A stretch of 64,000 nucleotides of DNA, taken from contig JADQBA010000003.1 of the NCBI GenBank assembly GCA_016903675.1, forward strand, positions 62,001 to 126,000, in the 5' to 3' direction. Each line of letters starts with the position of its first letter. The stretch's first letter is position 1. Positions 25,511-33,928 of this stretch are shown piece by piece. The position numbers were made by a program, and so were the translations under genes. The stretch is from Stigonema ocellatum SAG 48.90 = DSM 106950. GTDB lineage: Bacteria; Cyanobacteriota; Cyanobacteriia; Cyanobacteriales; Nostocaceae. The notes under the pieces were generated by a model. The model saw only the letters and a program-made list of their open reading frames with translations, was not told where the DNA came from and searched no databases.

Positions 25511-26267
25511 ATGAGGGCAGATCCACTCTACTCCCACATAGATAAAGACTTCAAGCATTTAACCGCATTCACCCCACGCACGTTTCAACGGGAAACCATT
25601 TACAAAATCCTCAACCATCAAGATATCCTCCTTAGAGAACCCACAGGTTCGGGGAAAACGGAAACTGCGATCGCCCCTTTCCTCTTTGCAAAACCACTCA
25701 ATCTCGACTTTCCCAACAAGTTGATTTACGTTGTCCCTTTGAGAACTCTAGCAAACAGACTACAATCCAGAGGACAAGCAGCAAAGAGACGCCTTAAAAA
25801 CCTACGAAACCAAACACAAACGTCCTAACCACGCCATAGAAAGTGCTTTCTTGACAAATTACATCCTGCAACAATCCCTAGCACCTTTGCTGCGTGACCA
25901 TTTCCATGCAGACACAGAAAAAATGTTTGGTATAGCTTACACAGTCATGATGGCTGCTGGTCGTCACCACTCCGCTTGGACTAAAGGCTGGGAGAACAAA
26001 GACATCCGTAAAGTGAGAAACATTGAACTGCATCCAGAAGCAAGGTGTGCGATCGCATCTAGCTGGCGCTGTTTAGTTCATTTTTTACCCACAACCCTAC
26101 CTACTTTACCAGAACCCAAGCTGAGTAAAAACATTTATCCCGTCACCACAAACTTCAAACTAAACAAACTGGGAATAATATCATCGTATCCCCCACCTTC
26201 TCCCAACTCAACTTCACTGCACAGCAGGTTTTTGATGCGGCTTTGTGAATTGGGGTGGCGGAGGTGA
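25511..26267 (+). pseudogene. cas3 remnant, copy B: helicase N-terminus joined to HD domain
   Basis: The first frame (25511-25828) reads MRADPLYSHIDKDFKHLTAF, then FQRETIYKILNHQDILL, the Walker A region REPTGSGKTETA and KLIYVVPLRTLANRL. Near 25757 the reading switches frame: YNPEDKQQRDALKTYETKHK, RPNHAIESAFLTNYIL and AYTVMMAAGRHHSAWTKGW form the HD nuclease domain of a Cas3-type protein whose HD lies C-terminal. A further shift near 26170 would restore NNIIVSPTFSQLNF and a TGA at about 26250. The central helicase (motifs II-VI) is absent. It is therefore an internal-deletion, frameshifted relic with no array or effector genes nearby. Confidence 0.8.
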
Positions 26268-26302
26268 AGTGATAAGCTCAAAGACAGGGGATTGATCGCA
26301 AT

Positions 26303-26560
26303 TTAGGCTGATTGCTTATGTGCCTCTGCGTAAATCCGCAATGCTGCTGCCATGCGTTTTTCATAATCTTCTCCCTGTGCTTGGAACCATGCAAGGGTTT
26401 CTGCATCAATTTGAACCAAAACATTGACTGATGAAACAGGTGTGCGCCACCGTGACTTGTTAAAAAACTCCTCTGTTAGTGGTGGAATATCCGAGGTATC
26501 GATTTCCTCTTCCGTTAGTGCGTCAACCCGCTCCCAGTTAGTCCTTGAGGTATTGTTCAT
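26303..26560 (-). CDS. BrnA-type antitoxin (no BrnT partner)
   Basis: About 85 aa from the ATG at 26560 (MNNTSRTNWERVDALTEEEI). The C-terminal half has the BrnA/COG3514 pattern PVSSVNVLVQIDAETLAWFQ, AQGEDYEKRMAAALRIYAEA, a ribbon-helix-helix-like DNA-binding fold. The N-terminal ERVDALTEEEIDTSDIPPL segment is also typical. BrnA is normally encoded after the toxin BrnT. The 150 bp upstream and the downstream side show no BrnT, so this is an orphan, or its partner has been lost. A 14-residue N-terminal extension is possible but unlikely. Confidence 0.75.
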   Translation of the reverse strand: MNNTSRTNWERVDALTEEEIDTSDIPPLTEEFFNKSRWRTPVSSVNVLVQIDAETLAWFQAQGEDYEKRMAAALRIYAEAHKQSA

Positions 26561-26713
26561 ACATTTATGGTAACTTCCACAGCTTGTTTTGTCACAACCC
26601 AAATGAGGTTAACAGTACAGATTAGCAAAGTGTTTGCACTTATTTCGTCGGCATCGGTACACAAATAGCGGTAAGATTGTTTTCCTACTCGCATCTGCTA
26701 CCCTATTAACCCT

Positions 26714-28225
26714 ATGCATTCCGATTACTTAGAACGAATTCTGACTGCCCGTGTATACGATGTTGCCCAGGAAACACCACTGGACTACGCGCCAAATCTA
26801 TCTGCGCGGTTGAATAATCAACTCCTGCTGAAGCGAGAGGATATGCAGTCGGTGTTTTCCTTTAAGCTGCGCGGTGCTTATAACAAGATGGCAAAACTAC
26901 CACCGGATATGCTGGCACAGGGTGCGATCGCAGCTTCGGCTGGCAACCATGCACAGGGAGTTGCCCTTGCAGCCAGTCGTCTGGGAACACGAGCAATTAT
27001 CGTCATGCCGGTGACTACGCCTCAGGTAAAGGTGGATGCGGTCAGAGCTAGGGGAGGAGAGGTGGTATTGTATGGGGATACTTACGATGATGCCTATGCT
27101 TATGCCCGTCAACTGGAAGTGGAAAAAGGCATGACCTTTATTCACCCCTTTGATGATCCTGATGTCATTGCTGGACAGGGAACCATTGGGATGGAAATTC
27201 TACGGCAATATCAGCAACCCATCCATGCCATTTTCGTGGCAATTGGCGGCGGCGGATTAATTTCTGGGATTGCGGCATATGTGAAACGGTTGCGTCCCGA
27301 AATCAAGATCATTGGCGTTGAACCGGTGGATGCTGATGCCATGTCTCAATCCCTGAAAGCTGGATATCGGGTGCGATTATCCCAGGTGAGTTTATTTGCC
27401 GACGGGGTTGCAGTGCGGGAAGTAGGGGAAGAAACTTTCGCTCTGTGCCAGAAGTATGTGGATGACATCATTCTGGTGAATACGGATGACACTTGTGCCG
27501 CAATTAAAGATGTGTTTGAAGATACGCGAGCAATTCTGGAACCAGCGGGTGCCTTAGCGATCGCCGGTGCCAAAGCCTACGTTGAACGAGAGCAAACCCA
27601 GGGCCAAACATTAATTGCCATTGCCTGCGGTGCTAACATGAACTTTGACCGCCTCCGCTTTGTAGCAGAACGGGCAGAATTAGGTGAACGCCGGGAAGCC
27701 ATTTTTGCCGTCACCATCCCCGAAGAACGAGGCAGTCTGCGCAAGTTTTGTGAATGTATCGGCAAACGCAATCTTACTGAGTTTAATTATCGCATTGCCG
27801 ATGAAAAAGAAGCACATATTTTTGTGGGTGTGCAAATTCAAAACCGTGCCGATGCGGCAAAGATGGTTGAAACATTTGAAGCTTGTGGGTTCAAAACCAT
27901 TGATTTAACAGATGACGAACTGACGAAATTGCATCTACGCCATATGGTCGGTGGACGTTCTCCCCTCGCCCACAATGAATTGCTCTACCGTTTTGAGTTT
28001 CCTGAACGTCCCGGCGCGTTGATGAAGTTCGTTGAATCCATGAGTCCCGACTGGAATATCAGCCTCTTTCATTACCGCAACAACGGGTCAGACTACGGGC
28101 GAATTGTCGTGGGGATGCAGGTACCCCCCCACGAGATGGAGGAGTGGCAGGCATTTCTTGATACCCTCAAGCTGAGCTATTGGGATGAAAGCCAGAATAC
28201 AGCATACAAGCTTTTTTTGGGATAG
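26714..28225 (+). CDS. ilvA: Threonine ammonia-lyase, biosynthetic
   Basis: PLP enzyme converting threonine to 2-oxobutanoate, first step of isoleucine synthesis. 503 aa, normal for the biosynthetic form. The PLP lysine is in QSVFSFKLRGAYNKM (about residue 57), and the phosphate-binding glycine loop is VAIGGGGLISGIAAYV. After about residue 330 come two ACT-like regulatory domains (REAIFAVTIPEERGSLRKFC and ELLYRFEFPERPGALMKFVE), expected to bind isoleucine/valine. The ATG at 26714 starts MHSDYLERILTARVYDVAQ. Monocistronic. The coding DNA is normal for this genome, with HIP1 sites. Confidence 0.96.
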   Translation: MHSDYLERILTARVYDVAQETPLDYAPNLSARLNNQLLLKREDMQSVFSFKLRGAYNKMAKLPPDMLAQGAIAASAGNHAQGVALAASRLGTRAIIVMPVTTPQVKVDAVRARGGEVVLYGDTYDDAYAYARQLEVEKGMTFIHPFDDPDVIAGQGTIGMEILRQYQQPIHAIFVAIGGGGLISGIAAYVKRLRPEIKIIGVEPVDADAMSQSLKAGYRVRLSQVSLFADGVAVREVGEETFALCQKYVDDIILVNTDDTCAAIKDVFEDTRAILEPAGALAIAGAKAYVEREQTQGQTLIAIACGANMNFDRLRFVAERAELGERREAIFAVTIPEERGSLRKFCECIGKRNLTEFNYRIADEKEAHIFVGVQIQNRADAAKMVETFEACGFKTIDLTDDELTKLHLRHMVGGRSPLAHNELLYRFEFPERPGALMKFVESMSPDWNISLFHYRNNGSDYGRIVVGMQVPPHEMEEWQAFLDTLKLSYWDESQNTAYKLFLG

Positions 28226-28697
28226 CCGGTCTTTCATATCCATGTGAAATTCTCGTGAAGACTGCTAATGGCTAATTTTTAAGTAGTGTAGGGTGGGCAC
28301 TGCCCACCATATCCGCGTTGTGGTGGGCAGTGCCTACGTATATTTCAAAAATCAAATATGATTTCTATATTTATTTATACATATTAATTTGGGATATGCT
28401 AGCAATATCAACAGTGTTTGCTGTTCAAATACAAACATTTAAGCTTGTAAATACGGTATATACATAGTTCAGGCTGTGCAAAACACGAATTATAACCATT
28501 CAAAAATCCAGTAAAAATATTTAGAGACATTAGGATTTTAATGTAGCTAATATAGCTTTTACATCACTCACGACTTCATTCTATGTGGTGGTTCTTAAAC
28601 TAAATTCTGACCGACATTGATTTCCTTGTCATTGCCATTAATTGTCAATTTTGTATATTCCCCTAGATAATTCAGTCTTGCTAGAAGACATTTAAGG
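28226..28697. other. Gene-free spacer with a GTGGGCA-type repeat
   Basis: Contains a repeat at about 28282-28375 (listed separately) and then about 300 bp of AT-rich DNA. No gene seen. Confidence 0.4.
28282..28375. repeat. MITE-like GTAGGGTGGGCA element
   Basis: GTAGGGTGGGCACTGCCCAC, then GTGGTGGGCAGTGCC, then TATTTCAAAAATCAAATATG and ATTTCTATAT. The same palindromes and the same TTGATTTTTGAAA end recur at 32167-32425 and 59424-59585. Confidence 0.65.
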
Positions 28698-28709
28698 ATG
28701 TTCCAGATT

Positions 28710-29765
28710 ATGAAGCGACGACAGTTTATTCAGAATGTATTAGTTAGCACAGCAGCAACATCTGTGTTTGTAAACCTTCAAAAGAAAGCCCAAGCTAATG
28801 ACTTTCTTATTCCGTCACAGCTACTCTACGGGGTGCATGCTGTTACTAACAAAGTACAGATGTTTTCCTTAGAATTAAACCCAGAGTTAACCCCACAGTT
28901 AATCCCAGAGTTAACCCCACAGTTAACCCCACAGTTAATCCCACAGTTAATCCCACAGTTAACCCCACAGTTAACCCCAGAATTAACCCCACAGTTAACC
29001 CCACAGTTAACCCCACAGTTAACCCCAGAATTAACCCCACAGTTAATCCCACAGTTAACCCCACAGTTAACCCCACAGTTAACCACTAGTTTGGTTAATG
29101 ATTTAACTGCTACAAATCCTCAACTGACATTACAGCCAAACGAACGAATAAGCAGTTTCACATTCTTGCTTGATGGCACACCTGTGGTTGCTACTGCTCC
29201 TGCAACAACCTCACAAAACCCTAATCCTAGTCGGCTGCTTTCTTTGTCATCTTCACACACTCTACCAGCATTACAAGGCCTCACGCAATCCAGCACAATT
29301 GAAAGTTTGTGCGCTACTCAAGATCGTCGGCTTCTAGCTATCATCAGTCTAAACCAAGGACTTCCTCCCTTTCGTTTAGCAACAATTGACTACAACACAG
29401 GTGAGGTAAATTTTATCAACGAGTTGTCTTTGCCAGAAAACCAACGGTTCAGCAATCTTGCCGAATCCCCGGACGGACACCTCTACGCTACTAATATTAG
29501 TCGGGAAGGCTCGACTCATATTGTGGAGATATTCTTGAATCAAGGAACCTTTACGACTTTATCCCAACTTAGCTACAACGGTACGCCTTTGTCAAATGAT
29601 ATCCAAAGCCAAGCTTACTCTCCACTGTTCCTGGGGACAACCTTTGTCTTAGCTAACCCCACCTATCAAAGCACTAATTCTATCTTCTGGGTAAATAAAA
29701 AAACAGGTGTGTTGAACTTAATAACCACGGTTGCAGCCGATAAAATTGCGTTTGCACGTTCCTAG
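28710..29765 (+). CDS. Tat-type secreted protein with PQLT tetrapeptide repeats
   Basis: About 351 aa from the ATG at 28710 (MKRRQFIQNVLVSTAATSVF). The start has the twin-arginine pattern R-R-Q-F-I and a hydrophobic core, with possible cleavage after KKAQA. From 28881 to 29084 there are 17 uninterrupted tetrapeptides of form P-(Q/E)-L-(T/I). The rest (LLGTTFVLANPTYQST, INELSLPENQRFSNLAESPD, TLSQLSYNG) looks like beta-propeller blades and includes NLAESPDGHLYATN. No named family recognised. An upstream in-frame ATG at 28698 adds four residues. Length of the repeat is a multiple of three, so changes in copy number would not shift frame. Confidence 0.65.
   Translation: MKRRQFIQNVLVSTAATSVFVNLQKKAQANDFLIPSQLLYGVHAVTNKVQMFSLELNPELTPQLIPELTPQLTPQLIPQLIPQLTPQLTPELTPQLTPQLTPQLTPELTPQLIPQLTPQLTPQLTTSLVNDLTATNPQLTLQPNERISSFTFLLDGTPVVATAPATTSQNPNPSRLLSLSSSHTLPALQGLTQSSTIESLCATQDRRLLAIISLNQGLPPFRLATIDYNTGEVNFINELSLPENQRFSNLAESPDGHLYATNISREGSTHIVEIFLNQGTFTTLSQLSYNGTPLSNDIQSQAYSPLFLGTTFVLANPTYQSTNSIFWVNKKTGVLNLITTVAADKIAFARS
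28881..29084. repeat. 12-bp minisatellite, 17 units, within the Tat-type gene
   Basis: Unit CCACAGTTAACC with variants (CCAGAGTTAACC, CCACAGTTAATC); 17 x 12 bp exactly. It keeps all other frames open, which creates long spurious antisense frames. Confidence 0.95.
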
Positions 29766-30090
29766 CTGGCTACCTCGTCTCTTATCCGCCTTCAGCGCAA
29801 GGCAGTCCCAATGAAAAGACGTACAATTGATGTTAGTTATCGGAAGAATCAGGACTTAGGAAACCATCAAAAATACCGGCGTTGCTGAATTGAAGTATGA
29901 AATGAAAAAATAGGGTATTTAAAAACTTTTTCTCTTTGCGCCTTTGCGACTTTGCGTGAGGTAAATTCATACCTTGATTCAGCAACGCCAAAATACCTTT
30001 TCCAACAAAAAAACCGCGATTTAACCGGCGCTGAAGCGCTACTACAAACAGTGTTACCATAAGGAATCTAGCCGAGGCAGGGATGGGGCA
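29766..30090. other. Gene-free spacer carrying a MITE
   Basis: Apart from the 112-bp element listed next, nothing coding is seen. The GTPase promoter presumably lies in 29990-30090. Confidence 0.4.
29878..29989. repeat. 112-bp MITE, GGCGTTGCTGAAT family, 8-bp TSD
   Basis: Ends GGCGTTGCTGAAT and ATTCAGCAACGCC. The direct flanks are AAAATACC at 29870-29877 and 29990-29997. The interior is almost identical, in inverse orientation, to the copy at 41964-42076. Confidence 0.92.
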
Positions 30091-31998
30091 ATGGTGCGAT
30101 TAAAGCTGTGGCAGTGGGTGGTGTTGGCAACGCCGATGGCGATTATCGTCAGTTTCTTGATGGTAGCAGCAGGGCGACAGATCCATGAGTGGGGCATCAA
30201 TTGGATATGGGGTGTATTTACCCTCATATTTGTGGGTTGGCGCTGGTTACTGGTCAAATGGACTCGACCTATGTTAGGTCAGGTGGAAGCTGTGGTGGCG
30301 GAAGTCCGCGAAGAACTGAAGTCTGCGGTAGACGACTCAAGCGGGTCGTCAGGAGGAAATGATGCCGCCAAACAAGCAGAAACAGCCTTACAAGAGATAC
30401 TCCAAGCTTCCCAAAACGATTCACCAATGTGGGAAGATTGGCAAACCTTTTGGCAGCGATGTCAAGATATTGTGGTAGCTATTGCCCATATCTACCATCC
30501 TGAAGTTAACTATCCCCTGCTGAACATTTACGTTCCCCAAGCTTACACCCTCATCCGGGGAACGGTGGATGACCTGGATCAGTGGATACAAAAGTTATCC
30601 CCTGCCCTCAATCAGGCTACGGTTGGGCAGGTATACCAGGCATACGAAGTCTATCGTAAGCTGGAACCATCTGCTCGTAAACTCTGGCAAGCATGGAACT
30701 GGGCAAGTTGGCTGTTGAACCCTGCTGCGGCAGTGGCTAGGCTTGTTAGTCAGCGCCACACAAAAGAGGCAAATCAGCAACTGCTGGTGAATTTGAGTCA
30801 GCTTCTGCGGGAAGCTGCCCTGAGGAACTTGTGTCGGCAAGCGATCGCCCTCTACGGAAGCAGCACACTGCCCACCTCACCACCCTCCTTATCCACACCG
30901 ACGCTACCAACGGCAAAGACCCAAACACTCCGAGACATCCTAGCTCAAGCCGAACCCGTGGAGGCAGTTGAACAAAAACCTGTTAATATTTTACTAGTTG
31001 GGCGTACCGGGTCTGGAAAAAGCAGCCTCATCAACACCCTGTTTCAGGCAGATCTCGCAGCAGTGGATGTTTTGCCCAGTACCGATGAGATTCAGAATTA
31101 CCACTGGCAGACCCAAAGCTTGGAAACACTGACCCTTTGGGATACTCCGGGTTATGAACAAGTTAACCGTGCAGACCTACGGGGGATAGTGCTTGACTAT
31201 GCCACAAACGCTGATTTGCTGCTGTTAGTTACCCCTGCCCTTGATCCTGCTGGGCAAATGGATGTGGACTTTCTCACAGACATGAAGGCAGAAGTTGCAG
31301 ACTTGCCTGTGATTACTATTGTTACTCAGGTGGATCGTCTACGTCCTATACGGGAGTGGGAGCCACCTTATGATTGGCAATGGGGCGATCGCCCAAAGGA
31401 AATTGCCATTCGGGAAGCCACTGAGTATCGCGCTGAGATATTGGGCAAGTTTTGCAATCTCGTTTTACCTGTGGTAACAGGAGACATCAAAACGGGTCGA
31501 GTCGCTTGGGGTGTGGAAGCCCTATCCTTGGGACTTGTGGATGCGATCGCACCTGCAAAGCAACTCCGTCTTGCCCGCTTTTTGCGTAACCTAGAAGCCC
31601 GCACCGTCGCCGCAGTCAAAATAATCGACCACTACACCTTCCAAATGGCAACAACACAGGGACTAGCTGCATTGCTCAAAAGTCCCGTCCTCCAGTTTAT
31701 TTCCACCCTGTCAACTGGCTCTCCAACTCTAGCATATCTGCTGGCAGAAAAAATTCCTGTAGAACAGTTGCCTGTGGTTCTTGGCAAGCTTCAGATGGCA
31801 TATGACCTGTTCTCGCTCTTGAATCACGGCAATTCTCACCCCGTCAACTTTGACCTGCTATCCCTCTGGCCCCTGCTGCTGGAAAACTCCGCCTCACCCG
31901 ATCGCAACGCCTGGGCATTTGGTCACGCCCTGGTGGAGTATTGGACTCAGAATCTCACGGTTGAACAACTCCGGCAGCGGTTTGAGGCTGGGGTGTAG
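30091..31998 (+). CDS. Membrane-associated Era/dynamin-like GTPase
   Basis: 635 aa. Two N-terminal hydrophobic segments (about residues 8-26 and 31-49) anchor it in a membrane. A long helical region follows. The GTPase domain has G1 ILLVGRTGSGKSSLINTLF (about residue 302), a G2-like LPSTDEIQNYHW, G3 LWDTPGYEQ, and G4 ITIVTQVDRLRP (TQVD rather than TKxD). C-terminal helices complete the protein. This arrangement resembles cyanobacterial GTPases related to YcjX/DUF697 proteins, thought to act at membranes. No partner gene adjoins. The G-rich heptad array starts at its TAG stop. Confidence 0.82.
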   Translation: MVRLKLWQWVVLATPMAIIVSFLMVAAGRQIHEWGINWIWGVFTLIFVGWRWLLVKWTRPMLGQVEAVVAEVREELKSAVDDSSGSSGGNDAAKQAETALQEILQASQNDSPMWEDWQTFWQRCQDIVVAIAHIYHPEVNYPLLNIYVPQAYTLIRGTVDDLDQWIQKLSPALNQATVGQVYQAYEVYRKLEPSARKLWQAWNWASWLLNPAAAVARLVSQRHTKEANQQLLVNLSQLLREAALRNLCRQAIALYGSSTLPTSPPSLSTPTLPTAKTQTLRDILAQAEPVEAVEQKPVNILLVGRTGSGKSSLINTLFQADLAAVDVLPSTDEIQNYHWQTQSLETLTLWDTPGYEQVNRADLRGIVLDYATNADLLLLVTPALDPAGQMDVDFLTDMKAEVADLPVITIVTQVDRLRPIREWEPPYDWQWGDRPKEIAIREATEYRAEILGKFCNLVLPVVTGDIKTGRVAWGVEALSLGLVDAIAPAKQLRLARFLRNLEARTVAAVKIIDHYTFQMATTQGLAALLKSPVLQFISTLSTGSPTLAYLLAEKIPVEQLPVVLGKLQMAYDLFSLLNHGNSHPVNFDLLSLWPLLLENSASPDRNAWAFGHALVEYWTQNLTVEQLRQRFEAGV

Positions 31999-32048
31999 GG
32001 GTGTGGGGAATGGGGAGTGGGGGAGTGGGGGAGTGGGGGAGTGGGGGA
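31999..32048. repeat. G-rich heptad array after the GTPase stop codon
   Basis: GGGGTGTGGGGAATGGGGAG followed by GTGGGGGA units begins immediately after the TAG. Four or more G-runs with short spacers fit a G-quadruplex motif on the mRNA strand. There is no C-rich arm here. Confidence 0.8.
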
Positions 32049-32696
32049 AAAATGTGTTTCTTTTATATGTTGCGATAAAGTTTTATTACTTTAGGAATAA
32101 ACTTAAACTTTTGTAATTTTTTGTACAAAAAGAATAGGATAAAGTTGAATACACTAAACAAGTTAGATATAGCAGTCCTATTTGATTTTTGAAACACACG
32201 TAGTTCGGGCTAGTAGCTCTACCATGTCTGGGTTTTGTAGTGCAATGCCCACCCTACACTACTTAAGATTTTTCACAAATGATTTAGGATTCCTATATAG
32301 GAATCATATTTGAATTTTGAAAAAATCTAAGTATCTGTAGGTGGGGCTATGCCCTACAAAACCGGGATGTGGTGGGCAATGCCCACCCTACGTATATTTC
32401 AAAAATCAAATAATATTCCTATATAATCTTCAGTATTCTATCAGGGTGCGTAGCAATTTATTTACATAAAATCTTGATAAATTCGCCATTTACAGCAGTT
32501 TTCACATAAATGAACCACACCCTTTGTAAGCTTATATCTTGCACATCTAATTACAAACCACAATTTACAAAATCAAGAGTTATAAAATTTACATTCATCC
32601 CAGAACTCATTGAGTCCTCTCTTAGAGGACTTATGCTATAAGCCTGGGACTTCAAGTCCCAGGCGGATGTTACAAAACACCCTAGGAATTAGGACT
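32049..32696. other. Repeat-filled spacer before the sulfotransferase
   Basis: AT-rich with two adjoining MITE-like units (listed next), a hairpin GCCTGGGACTT / AAGTCCCAGGC at 32642-32664, and no gene. The hairpin lies about 30 bp before the chosen start of the sulfotransferase and resembles the repeated hairpins at 6.2-6.5 kb. Confidence 0.45.
32167..32425. repeat. Two tandem MITE-like GTGGGCA elements
   Basis: Each unit is bounded by TATAG(G/C)A-type ends and a TTTGATTTTTGAAA or TTTCAAAAATCAAA stretch. The units meet at TTCCTATATAGGAATCATA (about 32290-32308), a palindromic junction. The interiors carry GGGCAATGCCCACC palindromes. Confidence 0.65.
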
Positions 32697-33821
32697 ATGA
32701 ACAAAGAAAAGATGACTTTAACCTTGCAACCACTGGCTGGTGGTTCCTTTATTAACTGGCTAAAATTGCTCAGGAACAATGGAGGAGTAGAGAGAAAATA
32801 TATAATGAGAGCGGTTTTAGTGTCAGTTGTTAGCTTATTAGGTATTCCTTTCAGATTTTTTGAAACTGTTAAATTTGGCAAAACAATTGAAAATGTACAA
32901 ATCCAACTTCCTCCGATTTTTATCGTTGGACATTGGAGAAGCGGCACAACCTTCCTTCATAATTTGATGGCTCAAGATAAAAATATAGGATATGTGTCAA
33001 CATGTCAAACATGGATACCAGAAATGTTTTTAAGTAGTCAACACATATGGAAAATTATTACCAGTAAAGCTATACCTAAAAAAAGACCAATGGATAATGT
33101 ACTGCTCTCAAGTGATTTACCTCAAGAGGAAGAATATGCCATAGGAAATATATCTCAGTACTCTTTTTATCATGGTTTCTTTTTTCCTAAAAACATCAAA
33201 AAGTACTTTAGAAATTTCGTTCTTTTTGAAGGAGTTTCTGAAGAAATAAAGAATGAATGGAAAAAAATATATATAAAAGTTTTAAAAAAAACTACTCTTA
33301 GCGTTAATGGTAAAAGACTGGTTATAAAAAATCCTGCAAATACAGCAAGAATAAAATTATTATTGGAAATTTTTCCCAACGCCAAGTTTATTCATATTTA
33401 TAGAAACCCCTATATAGTATATACATCCACAAAACATCTTTATCAAAAACTTTTACCCGAGTTTATTTTGCAAGATATAGACGAAAAAGAGATGGAGGTA
33501 AATATTATCAATTTTTATCAGGATCTCATGCAGAAATTTTTTATAGATAAAAATCTTATTCCTCCAGACAACTATGTTGAAATTAAGTATGAAGATTTTG
33601 TAGGTAATGAAATCTCAGAACTCAAAAGGGTATACGAGCAACTAAATCTACCTAACTTCCTGGAATCAGTAGAAAATTTTAAACAATATATTGACTCTCA
33701 GTCAGGTTATGAAACAAATAAATATTCCTTTGATGAGGAAACAATAAAAAAGGTTTATGACTCCTGGAAATTCACTATTGACAAATGGCAATATAATCCT
33801 CCCTCCTCTGAAGAAACATAG
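32697..33821 (+). CDS. Sulfotransferase family protein
   Basis: About 374 aa from the ATG at 32697 (MNKEKMTLTLQPLAGGSFIN). It transfers sulfate from PAPS to an unknown acceptor. The 5'-phosphosulfate loop is FIVGHWRSGTTFLHNLM (about residue 77), with the RSGTT core. The 3'-phosphate motif is KFIHIYRNPYIVYTSTKHL. A late KYEDFVGNEISELKRVYEQL is typical of Sulfotransfer_3-type proteins. The reading frame also extends upstream to 32610, but that part covers a repeat hairpin. Its DNA is clearly more AT-rich than its neighbours, suggesting acquisition by transfer. Probably acts on a lipid, glycan or peptide product. Confidence 0.85.
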   Translation: MNKEKMTLTLQPLAGGSFINWLKLLRNNGGVERKYIMRAVLVSVVSLLGIPFRFFETVKFGKTIENVQIQLPPIFIVGHWRSGTTFLHNLMAQDKNIGYVSTCQTWIPEMFLSSQHIWKIITSKAIPKKRPMDNVLLSSDLPQEEEYAIGNISQYSFYHGFFFPKNIKKYFRNFVLFEGVSEEIKNEWKKIYIKVLKKTTLSVNGKRLVIKNPANTARIKLLLEIFPNAKFIHIYRNPYIVYTSTKHLYQKLLPEFILQDIDEKEMEVNIINFYQDLMQKFFIDKNLIPPDNYVEIKYEDFVGNEISELKRVYEQLNLPNFLESVENFKQYIDSQSGYETNKYSFDEETIKKVYDSWKFTIDKWQYNPPSSEET

Positions 33822-33928
33822 GGCGTAGACGCGTTAGCGATAGCGAAGCGATCGCATCTTCTGCACTGCACTGCCCAGTAAGCGCGATCGCTCATGAGCA
33901 GGCGTCAGTTCTGCTGTAATGTCAAACT
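33822..33928. repeat. HIP1-rich short repeat
   Basis: GTAGACGCGTTAGCGATAGC followed by GAAGCGATCGCATCTTC and a second GCGCGATCGC. This combination of overlapping HIP1-like palindromes recurs widely in cyanobacteria. Confidence 0.5.

Noticed and set aside
28826..29086. Long antisense frames of NCGV or GLTV repeats
   Set aside because: They are by-products of the 12-bp repeat, which keeps every frame open; the plus frame has a proper signal peptide and downstream domain.
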